From the NCBI GenBank assembly GCA_028564675.1, contig JAOVVO010000366.1:1-64000 (forward strand): 64,000 nucleotides of DNA, given 5' to 3'. This document shows, in pieces, positions 1-9,990 of the stretch. The notes under the pieces were generated by a model. It did no database searches, was not told the DNA's origin, and was given only the letters and a program-made list of their open reading frames with translations. A program made the translations under genes and the position numbers. Positions within the stretch are counted from its first letter, which is position 1; every line of letters begins with the position of its first letter. The stretch is from Onchocerca lupi. Taxonomy: Eukaryota > Nematoda > Chromadorea > Rhabditida > Onchocercidae.

Positions 1-1176
1 TGACAAGGCATGATATCTATATTTGTAAATTACACGAGTTATATCCAGAGAAATCAAAAGCTGTACATAATTTGTCCTATAAATTACCAATTTATCAATT
101 TAATCCATTATATTCTTAAAATCGAGCGTATTTTGAATTAGTCAAAAAATGCTGTTTAAATGAGCTATAAACTTCTTTGCTGTTTCGCATCATAAGAAAA
201 TAAATAATCGCTTTTGTGCAGCAAACTATTGCATCTATCAGTTTTCATAAGCTTTTCATAAACATCAAATTTTATGTATTTAATATTGAGTATACGTTGG
301 TTACGGATGACTTCCTTGAACAATTGAGCAAAAAATTGGAGGTATAATTCTTCAGATTACTTAAAAATGAAAGTTTTTGGTGATTGATATTCTTCAATTC
401 TACAACAAATATGAGAAAAAGTATCACTCTAAAAAGTTGTTTATTAAATTGTTTCATCAAGACTACAATTTTTCTCCAGTTTCCAGTTTAACTCAACTCA
501 TCAATTACCATTTTATAAAAATTAATTATTTTCTGTATTTTTCTAGAAATGTTCTGGCGTTTCAAGAATTTTGAGTTTATATTCCTATTTTATTTCATAT
601 TCTCATATTCATTGTGTACATAACAAAACAGCAAAAATAATTGCACCAATACAGCGATAAGATTTCAATAGAAGAGTAGCACTTAAATGCGGATTTATAA
701 GTTAGTAGAACCAATCAAAAAATAAATTTATTAAATTCAAAGATCGATTTTGTTTAAAAAAAAATTATCACTCCATTCCACAATTTTATTTATAAGAATT
801 TTTCTTGATTTAGCAGGAATAAATACTGTGTCATCAGTTCCATAAATTGTTTTCGTGAATTTTTTTAATTTTGTTACATTTTGTAGTTAAAAATAACATG
901 AATCACTTTCTTTGATTGTTTCCTTCACATAAATTCTCTTTCATTTAAATTTTTTCATATTGTTACTGAGAAGAGAGATTCATATAAAATACTGTTACCT
1001 CTTTATTTTGTCAGATTGCGAATGGAAATGTAAAAATTTCTACTAAAATTACACAAATATTTGAATCTTTCTTCTTAGTACTAACTTGAACCGAAAGAAA
1101 GTGAAATGTCTTAAAAATTTTTTTACCAGAAATTGAACAAATTGCTCTGCCAAAGAAATGTTTTATTGAGGGAATT
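1..1176. other. AT-rich flank, no gene recognised
   Basis: AT-rich sequence with stops in all frames and only short open frames (about 60 codons) rich in Phe, Leu, Ile and Asn, which is what unconstrained AT-rich DNA gives. I see no splice-bounded exon, tRNA B-box or repeat that I can support. Confidence 0.6.
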
Positions 1177-1245
1177 TCAATGAACCACCAAAACTATGCT
1201 ATCCCTCAATGATGGATGATTCGCTGCATTAATTTTTTCAATATC
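1177..1245 (-). CDS. candidate terminal exon of an unknown gene
   Basis: On the minus strand a good acceptor (ttattttcag) is followed by 23 in-frame codons reading DIEKINAANHPSLRDS then IVLVVH and a TGA. An AATAAA lies about 10 nt after the stop. The peptide has balanced composition, unlike the Phe/Lys-rich noise around it. No partner exon with matching phase was found, so it could be chance. Confidence 0.25.
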   Translation of the reverse strand, partial: DIEKINAANHPSLRDSIVLVVH

Positions 1246-1542
1246 CTGAAAATAAAGAGGAAAGAAAATTCAAAAGCATTGTAAAAAAAAGTCAAAATGG
1301 TAAGGAATTGAAAAGAACCCACAAATCATATTTTAACTCTTTTTTCTCTTTTACATATCAAATTTAAAATTATCAACTAAATTATCCGTATTTTATCTCA
1401 AATGAATTAAAAGTAGATGAACCGAATAAAACCATTGCTTTGTGCGAATAACCTCACAGCGACGCCATTAAGATAGCCATTTTTTATTGTTTATCAATAA
1501 GGTGGCAATTTCGGATTGTTTATCTATTATAACATTTGTGAT

Positions 1543-1683
1543 CTATCCGATATTATTTCGTAAATTCGAGGGTGTCAACTTCTTATCAGTTAATGTTTTC
1601 TCTTGTTTTCGCAGTCTATCAACAGTGGATATTTTCCCATTTTTCATTAAATCTAACTCATCGATCAATTTGGTGAATTGTCG
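1543..1683 (-). CDS. candidate terminal exon, coiled-coil-like peptide
   Basis: On the minus strand an acceptor (gaattttgcag) opens 46 codons in phase 0, beginning RQFTKLIDELDLMKNGKIST and ending in TAG, with AATAAA about 60 nt further on. The peptide is charged and has heptad-like hydrophobic spacing (FTKLIDELDLM, VDRLRKQEKTL), so a short coiled coil is plausible. I do not recognise the family. Upstream exons should lie between 1700 and 2700 on the minus strand, but none is convincing. Its relation to the candidate exon at 1177-1245 is unclear. Confidence 0.35.
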   Translation of the reverse strand, partial: RQFTKLIDELDLMKNGKISTVDRLRKQEKTLTDKKLTPSNLRNNIG

Positions 1684-2720
1684 CTGCAAAATTCGTAATG
1701 TAATAAGATATTGCATATGCAACAAAACTTATTTTACAGGAAAAGAAAACAAAACAAAAATTATTTGATTATCTTTCAATATAGATTAATATACTTTTCA
1801 TACTGTATTGGCTCATTTGTACATATATATTTGATGTTTATTTAAGTTCTCGGCACCTGAACGCAATTTAATTATCTAATTCTCTCATTTTCCATTATTT
1901 ATTTTAATTTATGTGTAAAATTTGCGAAGCATAATATTGTGAAAAATTGTTGATGATATGTAGATAAATACGTTAAAGCAACCGCAGAGAAAGCTTCTAA
2001 AAGGTAAAAAGACATATCATAAACAAAAAATATTGCTTAAAAAAAAGAAAAGAAAACTGCTCAATATGTATTTTCGCAAAGGATTGTTTTGCATTCTTGA
2101 AAAGTTTACTGTTAAAAATCGTGAGGAATTGCAAAACCGAAGATTGCAAGGTAAATATGAATCATAAGGTTCTTATAATTTGGATATTGATACTCCTTAT
2201 ATTATATATTTTTATATAAAAAATCAGCAAACAATTAAAGTTATTAAATTTGTCGCAATATTTTATGATGATCACATAGCTTTCGATAAATCAAAGCACA
2301 GTGAAAATTTTAAAATCAACAATTAGATATTTTGTTTCTTGTCATATGGATAATGCCTTCCATTCGAATATATATTTGATAAAATATGCAAACTATTAAA
2401 AACTAATTTCCAATGCAAAAGAAACCAAAAAGTCTAAGGAAAACAAAATTTGCACATATTCCGTCAACACTTTCTGATTGCAGATGAAAATAGATTATTT
2501 TCACAGTGGAATAAAATAACACATGAAGAGATAAAATAGATACAATATGAAATTCTGTTATTATTCAAAACTTTCTATTCATTTCCCAACAGTCATTTTT
2601 AATGTTCAGCCAAGTGGTAATGCAAGACATAAAAGATAAAACGATGCAAATAAATTTAAGCTACTAAAATACAATAAATTTTTGACATTGCGGTTGAAAT
2701 TATTTTGTTTATTAAAATAG
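1684..2720. other. AT-rich intergenic sequence
   Basis: No supported gene. A 33-codon plus-strand frame at about 2066-2167 (MYFRKGLFCILEKFTVKNRE onward) contains a possible donor (CAAG then gtaaat) and has reasonable composition, but it has no matching partner exon. A few AATAAA sites occur on both strands. Confidence 0.45.
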
Positions 2721-3266
2721 CTATGGCAAGAAATTGGATGTTGGCATCAAGGAGTTTACTATAGAAAGTAGCATTTCAATAGAACATTTATGCCTTTTTT
2801 GATGTCTTTTTAAATTATAATTTCGCGTGAATATTCTGCCACATTTGTCACATTTAAATAAGCCTACGTTTGTATGTGTCTGTTCATGTCCTTTCAAATT
2901 ACTGGCATATTTAAATCCTTTTCCACATTGATTGCATTTGAACGATCTTTCGCCCGTATGTCGGTGCATATGAATTCGCAACCTGCATTGAAAAGGGAAT
3001 TGCTTGCCGCAAACGTCGCATTTGAATACATCACTTAATTCGTTCGTATGTTTCTTCATATGAACTCGCAAATTGAATGGATACCTAAATTGCATGTCGC
3101 AAACGTCACATTTAAATTTTTTTTCATTCTTATGTGTCGACACATGATCTCGCAGCTTGCATGGATAAGAGAATAGCATACTGCACATGTCACATTTTAA
3201 CGATTTTTTCTCTGTTTCGGTATCGAAGTTATTAATTGTAGTTCTAATACTACTTTTCTTTTCCAT
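2721..3266 (-). CDS. C2H2 zinc-finger protein, five tandem fingers
   Basis: Uninterrupted 181-codon frame starting at an ATG. It has a 25-residue charged leader, then five C2H2 fingers: residues about 25-45 (CDMC...HVSTH), 53-73 (CDVC...HMKKH), 83-103 (CDVC...HMHRH), 111-131 (CNQC...HEQTH) and 139-159 (CDKC...HQKRH). Every finger keeps both Cys and both His and the central Phe/Leu core. Linkers are non-standard (THKNEKKFKC, KHTNELSDVFKC, RHTGERSFKC, THTNVGLFKC); only the third is the classic TGER type. The 22-residue tail ends in SNFLP. A sequence-specific DNA-binding nuclear factor is the natural reading; I cannot name an ortholog. A possible upstream exon or frameshifted 5' part lies at 3267-3393 (see findings). 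Confidence 0.82.
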   Translation of the reverse strand: MEKKSSIRTTINNFDTETEKKSLKCDMCSMLFSYPCKLRDHVSTHKNEKKFKCDVCDMQFRYPFNLRVHMKKHTNELSDVFKCDVCGKQFPFQCRLRIHMHRHTGERSFKCNQCGKGFKYASNLKGHEQTHTNVGLFKCDKCGRIFTRNYNLKRHQKRHKCSIEMLLSIVNSLMPTSNFLP

Positions 3267-3393
3267 CTTATTTGAAAGTTTCTGATGTTGAATCGTCCTT
3301 TCTAAACTCAGTTGTTTTGCGGCACTTTTTTTTCTTTTGCTTCAAATGATTGGTTATTTCTATCTGAATTGATGGATCGCCTTGATTCGATAT

Positions 3394-4273
3394 CTGAAAT
3401 AATTCGAAGTAATCCGTTTTATAATTCTTGCGATTTGATGACTATTTTTCCTGCTATTTTTGAAGAGTGGCAATGAAAAAAATTCATAGACATCACTGTG
3501 GAATTTTTGACCAACTCTCTTCTCGAAATGATGGAAGTATTACATTCATTACTTTGTAAGCAGCAAAAAAGAAAGTTTTTCATCGTAAATACCAGATTTA
3601 TAGCATTCTATAGCACAAGTTTGTATTCAAAATTAAATAAGTTAAGAAACTTACATAACAGCGAATTGCTTTGGTGGCCGTAATTTCCGTGGGTACCAAA
3701 TGCTCACTTCTTCATCGTTTAGTTACTTTCGCATCATTCGTTTACTAACGGCTTGATGAAGTACAATAAAAGAGTGTCAGTTTTGCTGTTTTATATTATT
3801 GATTTGAAATAAATGATGATGTGGATACACACAAAGAAAAGAATAAAAACTGGTATCTCCGAAATAATTCAGGTGCTCAATGAATAAATTTTCTCCAATT
3901 TATATTGATTTTCATATTATGAATTTTGCTGCAAAATATTTACTGCTTCAAATATAAGCAAGAAAATTGAGGGAGCAATGTAAGCTTTTTCTTTCATAGG
4001 AAAGAAATTCTGTTCTTGACTAAACAAAAAATTCATGAATATTTAATTTCTAGACAAAAAAAAACTAATGAATATTCAATTTCTACATTAAAAGCTATAA
4101 TGGTAACACTATGACTACAAAATAATAGGAAATTAGTAGCATATTGATTTGCAAACAATTTCCATCAACAAGTAGTAAAATTGGAAGTGAATCTTGCGGG
4201 AAATTCTGAAAATATGTTACAATATTTCTTGAAATATATAAAAATTTACAAAAAATATTAAAAAAACTTGAAA
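3394..4273. other. intergenic, nothing recognised
   Basis: AT-rich spacer between the zinc-finger gene and the Helitron remains. Short open frames only; no splice-bounded coding stretch seen. Confidence 0.5.
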
Positions 4274-4380
4274 TCTACATGAATAAAAATGTAAATGCTA
4301 CTTGTTACTCCTCAGTGATCTCCGCAAATTCTCCACCGATTCTTTTCAAATTTTTACACAACCTTGTCTCCCAATAGGCC
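4274..4380 (+). repeat. Helitron-like terminal repeat, copy 1
   Basis: Diverged direct repeat of the segment at 4545-4653 (offset 271 bp). Both begin TCTA followed by AT-rich sequence and AATAAAAA(C/T)GTAAATGCTAC, both carry TTCTCCACCG in the middle, and both end in AATAGGCC. This resembles the 5' end of animal Helitrons, which start with TC and an AT-rich TCTATATA-type stretch. A short inverted repeat, GTCAC-ATCC-GTGAC, follows at about 4418-4431. Confidence 0.5.
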
Positions 4381-4544
4381 ATCATTTTCATACAGATGTA
4401 CTTACTTTTTTCACGTGTCACATCCGTGACGAACAAAAATAAGTGAGGAAGCGAGGCTTATTGAATGTGATTTTCTTTCTTTCTCTCACTCCCCCTCTAC
4501 CTTCCATCTTTCTCTCTCTCTCTTCTTCTTTTCCTGAATAATAA

Positions 4545-4653
4545 TCTATATAAATAAAAACGTAAATGCTACACGTGCTCCCTCAAAGATCTCTAGAAGT
4601 TCTCCACCGGTTGCTTTCAAATTTTGATACAGCCTAATATTTGAATAGGCCTA
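4545..4653 (+). repeat. Helitron-like terminal repeat, copy 2
   Basis: Second copy of the 4274-4380 repeat, starting TCTATATAAATAAAAACG and ending AATAGGCC. It abuts, in opposite orientation, the truncated 3' end of the helicase remnant to its right, so it marks a rearrangement or nested insertion rather than the end of that same element. Confidence 0.5.
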
Positions 4654-5640
4654 AGCAAATTTATTTCGTCCGTTGGTGTCGATCGAGGAATTACAGGTAA
4701 TATTTTCTTGAAACAAGCAATATTAATGTGTCCCCAAATAGTCTGATATTTCCATGCAAATTTTGTAATGATCGATCAAGAGCCTCGACCGATTTTTTGT
4801 GCGTCATTGTACATTTATCCCAAACAATAAGCTTACATTTAGAATACTTTTCCCATGCCCGATGTTTTGCAAATGTTGCATGTGGCAGTTTCGATAAATT
4901 GCATGCTTAATGGTAATTTCAAAGCGGAATGAGCAATTCTTCCACTTCGTAGCAATGTTGCAGCTATTCCGGATAATGCAAGAGATAAGGCTATGTTATT
5001 TTGGAATCGAATTGCTTCCAGAATCCATCTAATTAGGAGCATTTTACCAATTCCTCCTAGCGGATCCAAAAAGAGCATTATTTGATCGTAAATTTCTTTT
5101 TGCTCAAACATTAGTTGAGGAATATTTGATTGCACATATGACAAAAGATCATCGTGTTGTAATTTTGTTCGCGACCCAATTCTACATCGAACGAAGGAGC
5201 AATAGATCGATTCGGCGACTGCATTCTCAATTGAATAAGAATTTTTTCGCGTGTAATCTTTAGTCATTATCAACGTTTCGTTTTAGATTCCTGCTGTGAA
5301 GTCCATGTTCATATTTGAATTTTCGTTGCGAATATCTTCAGCCATATGCAATTAAATTCCGTCCATAACTCTGCTGGAGATGAAGGAGAGCAGGCGGTCA
5401 CTATGATTGCAAACAGTATGCGAATTTGATTTGGATTTGATGTGTTGCATGCGTCATTACTGCACACATCCCCGTGTCGATCGTTCTCCAATAAATTCAA
5501 AGCTTGATATGCACTACGGAAAGTAGCATGTGTAACGCAGTTGACAATTTTTAATTGCTGGAAGAGAGTTGAGTCGGGTTCATTTACTAACAACATGCGA
5601 AGGAAGAAGCATTCGTCTTGATTGGGATGCACGGTTTACA
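4654..5640 (-). pseudogene. Helitron Rep-helicase remnant, PIF1-like helicase part
   Basis: Read on the minus strand from 5640 downward, frames resemble the C-terminal half of animal Helitron proteins: MHPNQDECFFLRMLL, TFRSAYQALNLLENDRHGD, PNQIRILFAII, LMFEQKEIYDQI, then a Walker A region now degraded to DPLGGIGKMLL (family D-x-PGGTGKT), SGIAATLLRSGRIAHSALKLP, and further on CKLIVWDKCTMTHKKS (Walker B, family DECTM, Glu lost), ALDRSLQNLHGNIRLFGDT and LPVIPRSTPTDEIN. Several frame changes and in-frame stops separate these blocks, and key ATPase residues are substituted. It is a dead copy. The sequence stops at about 4654, where the terminal repeat begins. Confidence 0.85.
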
Positions 5641-7426
5641 ATCTGCCTATCGTAGTTTTTTTGAATATGGCAAGTTGTCTGTCAACTGGTTTTTCTTCTT
5701 TGCGTCGTTCAAATGATTTTCTACTCGCATTCCATGTTTAACACGGAAATGCTTCCGGATATAACAGTTTTTCGCAAGTGCGTCATTTTGACATAATGTG
5801 AAGAAAACAGTTAATGTTGTAGCCGGTGAATTCAAGGTCATTTATTACACATTTGCAGCTATGAAATAAATACGTTGTCCATTTTCTGGATGCGCTGCTA
5901 TAGCTAGACTTCGTTCATCATGAGAAATGAAAAAATTCGCCATATAGCTTCATTGCTGCTTACGTATCTTTCAGCCTAATACTGTGCGATTTCATCGATA
6001 TGTAATATCGCATTCCCATCACTTCTTTTTGGCTTCATACCAAAAACTACCATCTCACTGCCTTTATTCACGTACTTAAAAATGTATTTGATCGATTTAA
6101 CGGAATTATAGTATTCTACGTTTATGTGCGCCTTATATGTTTATAACAGCAAAGGCGAATATGGAACAACCCACCGGTCATCCATTTCGCATTTATATGG
6201 TTGTTAATTTACCGCCATCTTCTGCTGATTTTTTCCTGCATTAAGGATATCCATTGTTTCCTGTAACTGTGAGACACTAATACTCGATGATATCGCTTAG
6301 AGCATTTTCCATCCATCATGCATGGAATTTGGATTTAGTGTACCGCAAGGTCTGTGTGTCATATTTTTCGTCACAACTTCATGAAAATCCTTATCGACCT
6401 CGGCATCAGCATCTTACATCATTGATTTCGTTTGAAGTGATTTTGTCATAAAGCTAAATTAGTATATGTGCATATGGCAATTCTCTCACCTGCCATTCTA
6501 TTAAGTGCATCCAGCGATGCACAAACCCAAATACTTCCTTATTTTATCATGAAATCCATCTGCGATTTAAGTTTCTATCTGAAAACACGTGCTGTGATGT
6601 CATGCCCATCCATTTGCGATTGCCTAGGAAATAAAAGATTTCGTATATCATCCCAAACTGAACTGCATGTGAATGTAATGAACAGGTCTGAACGCCCGTA
6701 CTGGCGAACTTATGCAATTGCATCTTGAGTGTACTCATGCAAATGACTTACTGCCTGCGTATGAAGATGACAAAATAGTTAGTTTTCCAACTTTAGTTGT
6801 ATTATTGTCATTTATACTTCATCTAGCAAATGAATGTATTCTTCAGAGCGAAGCCTAGTCTGATTCAAAAGAATGGATATAAAACATTCTGTTTCGATTT
6901 TTGCATACATATCTACGATATATTGGTGAAATAGCTTACGGCATTTCAAAATATGATTGTCTTCATTCTCTCAAATCATTAATCGGTACGAATAATAGTT
7001 CATTGGGCTGCATTTCTTATTTTTTTCTTCGGCACTGATTGGATCCATTATCTTAACGTTGAAATGATACTCATCGGTACCATCCCAAAAAAATGACATC
7101 GATGAGTTTCTGCAATTTTTGTTAATTGATCGCTTCTTCGATGAAAAGCAATATCTCTAGACTGAAAAAGATTTCCAGCTATAACAACTACCACTTCGTC
7201 TATAGTTGGAGCATTGAATCTTCTTCGCACGTGCTCTTCAGCATACGTTTTGTCAGCATGAATAATAATCTTGTGTGTCATGTCAAGTGCTGTTTTGAAC
7301 AAACACAATAAATTGTTTTTTTCGTGAAGTTGTTGCAGTTAGGAAACGACGGATCTCTTTCTATGCCAGTATGAATGCGGCAACGTGCATTCAATTCATC
7401 AGTGCCATCACCAATGAAATACATCT
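5641..7426 (-). pseudogene. Helitron N-terminal (Helitron_like_N/Rep) remnant
   Basis: Upstream continuation of the same element. In order on the minus strand: MYFIGDGTDELNARCRIHTG (about 7370-7426); the 7048-7308 frame with IIIHADKTYAEEHVRRRFNA, PTIDEVVVVIAGN and RDIAFHRRSDQL; then about 6880-7040 with SPMNYYSYRLMI, ILKCRKLFHQYIVDMYAKIE and LNQTRLRSEEYIHL; and near 5650-5840 SPATTLTVFFTLCQNDALAK. These match the conserved Helitron_like_N region and the following Rep part as I know the family. Multiple frameshifts and stops, and a poorly preserved middle (5850-6850), show long inactivity. Rep initiates rolling-circle transposition in intact elements. Confidence 0.82.
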
Positions 7427-8484
7427 AACAACTGAAGCAGGGAGCCTGCTTTATGATAAATTTGTCTTTTCACTTTGAAAGTTGACAAGAATTGCGTTGT
7501 TACGATTTCTGCGCCGAACGAGGTCACTTGGAAAAAAAAAAGCAACTTTGTCCACAAACTCCAAAATCAAACTATATAATTTTTTACACTCAAGGTAACA
7601 AAAAAAAAAAATTGTCCAAATTAACAAGACAAATGAGAGAGTTATATTTTCGGATTTTAGATAGGAAATGCTTTGATTCGGCGGCAAGCAAAATTTTTAA
7701 TGTTTCTTTCACATTTGTCGGTTTGACTACTCAATTTGAAACTGCCCAAAAAGGGTTTTTTCCTTAAATATATCGCCTGCAAAATTTGCTACAGCCGCAG
7801 CATTCGAAAATGTACAGAATAAATTATCTGACAAAGAATTTTTATAAGAATAAATGATTACCTCAATCATCTAAAAATTTCGAACTTCTTTTATTAAATT
7901 TTCCGAAGCTAGATCTTTAAATGTGAGATATCAAAATTTGTTTAAATTTTCAAAAATCATTACTTCACCATTGTTGATGATGAGCATTTTTTACATATTG
8001 GATAACCTGTAATAATTTGCTCAATGATCTCATCTATTTCGAAGTAAAAGAATTAGATGATCGTCTGATACAGATATTTTTTAACAAATTTTGAACTTAT
8101 GAACAAATCTTGAAAAAGTACACAACAATTGCCGCAGCATTCCGGAAATATGTAGAATGAAGTATTCTGACAACAAATTTTTGTAAGAATGAATGCCATT
8201 GTTTTTTGATGCAACAGGAAAAATTTTAAAGAAGAGAGAAGTAAAAATTATTATGGAAAAGGATTATAATTCTGTGATTTTATTTGATTATAGATCATAT
8301 CGATGCAATAATTGCTATCTCGTTGATTAGATTGGCTGTCTTTCAGCAATTTTTATTTACATATTTTGAGGAATATTTTTCCAAAATATTTTCTAAAACT
8401 CCACATCCGATTCTATTACTTCAAGCATCATCGGTGGAAATTATTCGCGAAACAGCATCATACTATCCTATTATTTTGCAGTCA
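7427..8484. other. spacer with a diverged repeat pair
   Basis: No gene recognised. About 70 bp at 7790-7858 recurs in diverged form at 8128-8197 (shared words: CCGCAGCATTC, TGTA/GTAGAAT, TCTGACAA, TTTTT(A/G)TAAGAAT(A/G)AATG). Offset is about 338 bp. It sits between oppositely oriented Helitron fragments, so it may be further transposon debris. Confidence 0.4.
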
Positions 8485-8575
8485 TGTTGATTCTGGCATC
8501 AATTCGATCCCAGAATGACATAGCTTTAGCTCTTGCATCGTCCGGAATAGCTGAAACATTGCTTTCAGATGTCGA
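8485..8575 (+). pseudogene. second Helitron helicase fragment, opposite orientation
   Basis: Plus-strand reading gives ILASIRSQNDIALALASSGI then AETLLSD, the same helicase block as WILEAIRFQNNIALSLALSG in the minus-strand remnant and closer to the family consensus. Only about 28 codons survive. This is a piece of another Helitron copy, or an inverted fragment of the first. Confidence 0.75.
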
Positions 8576-8968
8576 AAAAGCAAAAAATTAATTTATATTG
8601 TTAAGAAAATTCAAATATTAACAACTTTGTACTTCTTGTTTAAATTGTCTAGCGCTGATAACACTTACGCATCTTTTGGTAAATAGTTTAACATCAACAG
8701 TGCATTAACTGGTGCCGACAAGGATCGCGTACCTATAATGACTTCGCATAAACAATCTGTTTACTGATGACATTTGCGCATTTTGTTATATTAACGAAAA
8801 TAGTCTGACGCAAGCAATCTTATCATATCTCTTGCAACTATATAACCCACTAATTTTGTTTGAAAACAGTCAAAAACATTTTTTGTTATGCTATAAGATA
8901 TTATCATAAACATTATTTTGAATGTAACGAGAAAAATTAGTAAGAGCGATGAAAGTTTTCTCTTTTTA

Positions 8969-9013
<45 letters not shown>

Positions 9014-9990
9014 AAAAGAAATTCTATGGCTGACGAAACAAAATATCAATGGAAATTTAATTTGCACATTGAGAATATTTTGTTCGTTTACCGGTACTTA
9101 CACGATACGATAATGGCAACATATTGACTACAAAATAATCGAACAAACATGCTGATTCTCGAATGAATGACGTCCACCAATCATCATCTAATTCTCTTAC
9201 TTTGGAACAGAATGAAATGTAATTATTTCATAGTTTTGCAAATGAAATTTTCCTTATATAATTGTACAGATAACTGCTTCTTTTATATATATATATATAT
9301 ATTTTTTGAAATTGATAGGTAGGAATTGAAGAAACTAGAGCTTTTTTGACAGGAATTTAGTTGCGTGAATAAATAATTGGTGATTTCCACTTCTGTCGAA
9401 TTATCTCTAAATTAAGGCACAATAACGACATAATTTTCCCTATATTTATCTTGATTAGTCATCCATTTCCTTTCTAAGATCTTTTCAATATCTTTAAGCC
9501 TATATAGGAAAATGAAGTGTGAATTAATTTGCAAAAATATAAAAAGCAATTTGTAAAATACAAAAAGAAACATATATTCTATTAAAAGACTGTATTGCAT
9601 ATTGAGCTAATTGAGTATGTCTATGACGGATAATATCTCTGTTTCTTGCATATTAAATGAAAACTAGCACCTTAGATTTAAATTCGCATTCTCACATGAA
9701 CTATCCTTCCGAAAAATTAAAGAACATTGATGATTTTTAAATAATGTTTACTAAGTTTTATACTAAAATAAAATTATAGCAAATTTATTATTAGCAGACA
9801 AAATATTAAATCATTAGATGACTAATATAAGCATACACAATTATGCGATGAATATTAGCAATATATTAAAAAATGCAAAGCAACAATCCTCCAGTTTCTT
9901 CTTTGCATAAATTTAAGCTCTATGATGAGATCATTTCGAAAGTGATATTTTTAATATTCACAAATAAAATATATATGCACATTACACAAA
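8576..9990. other. intergenic with long A-tract and TA repeat
   Basis: AT-rich spacer between the transposon remains and the 3' end of the LMBR1-family gene. It holds a 42-bp A-tract (8970-9011) and a short (TA)n at about 9286-9302. No coding exon seen. Confidence 0.5.
8970..9011 (+). repeat. 42-bp poly(A) tract
   Basis: Pure A run of about 42 bases, the longest homopolymer in the window. It could be the tail of an old retrocopy or slippage expansion. No retrotransposon coding sequence is visible immediately upstream. Confidence 0.9.
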
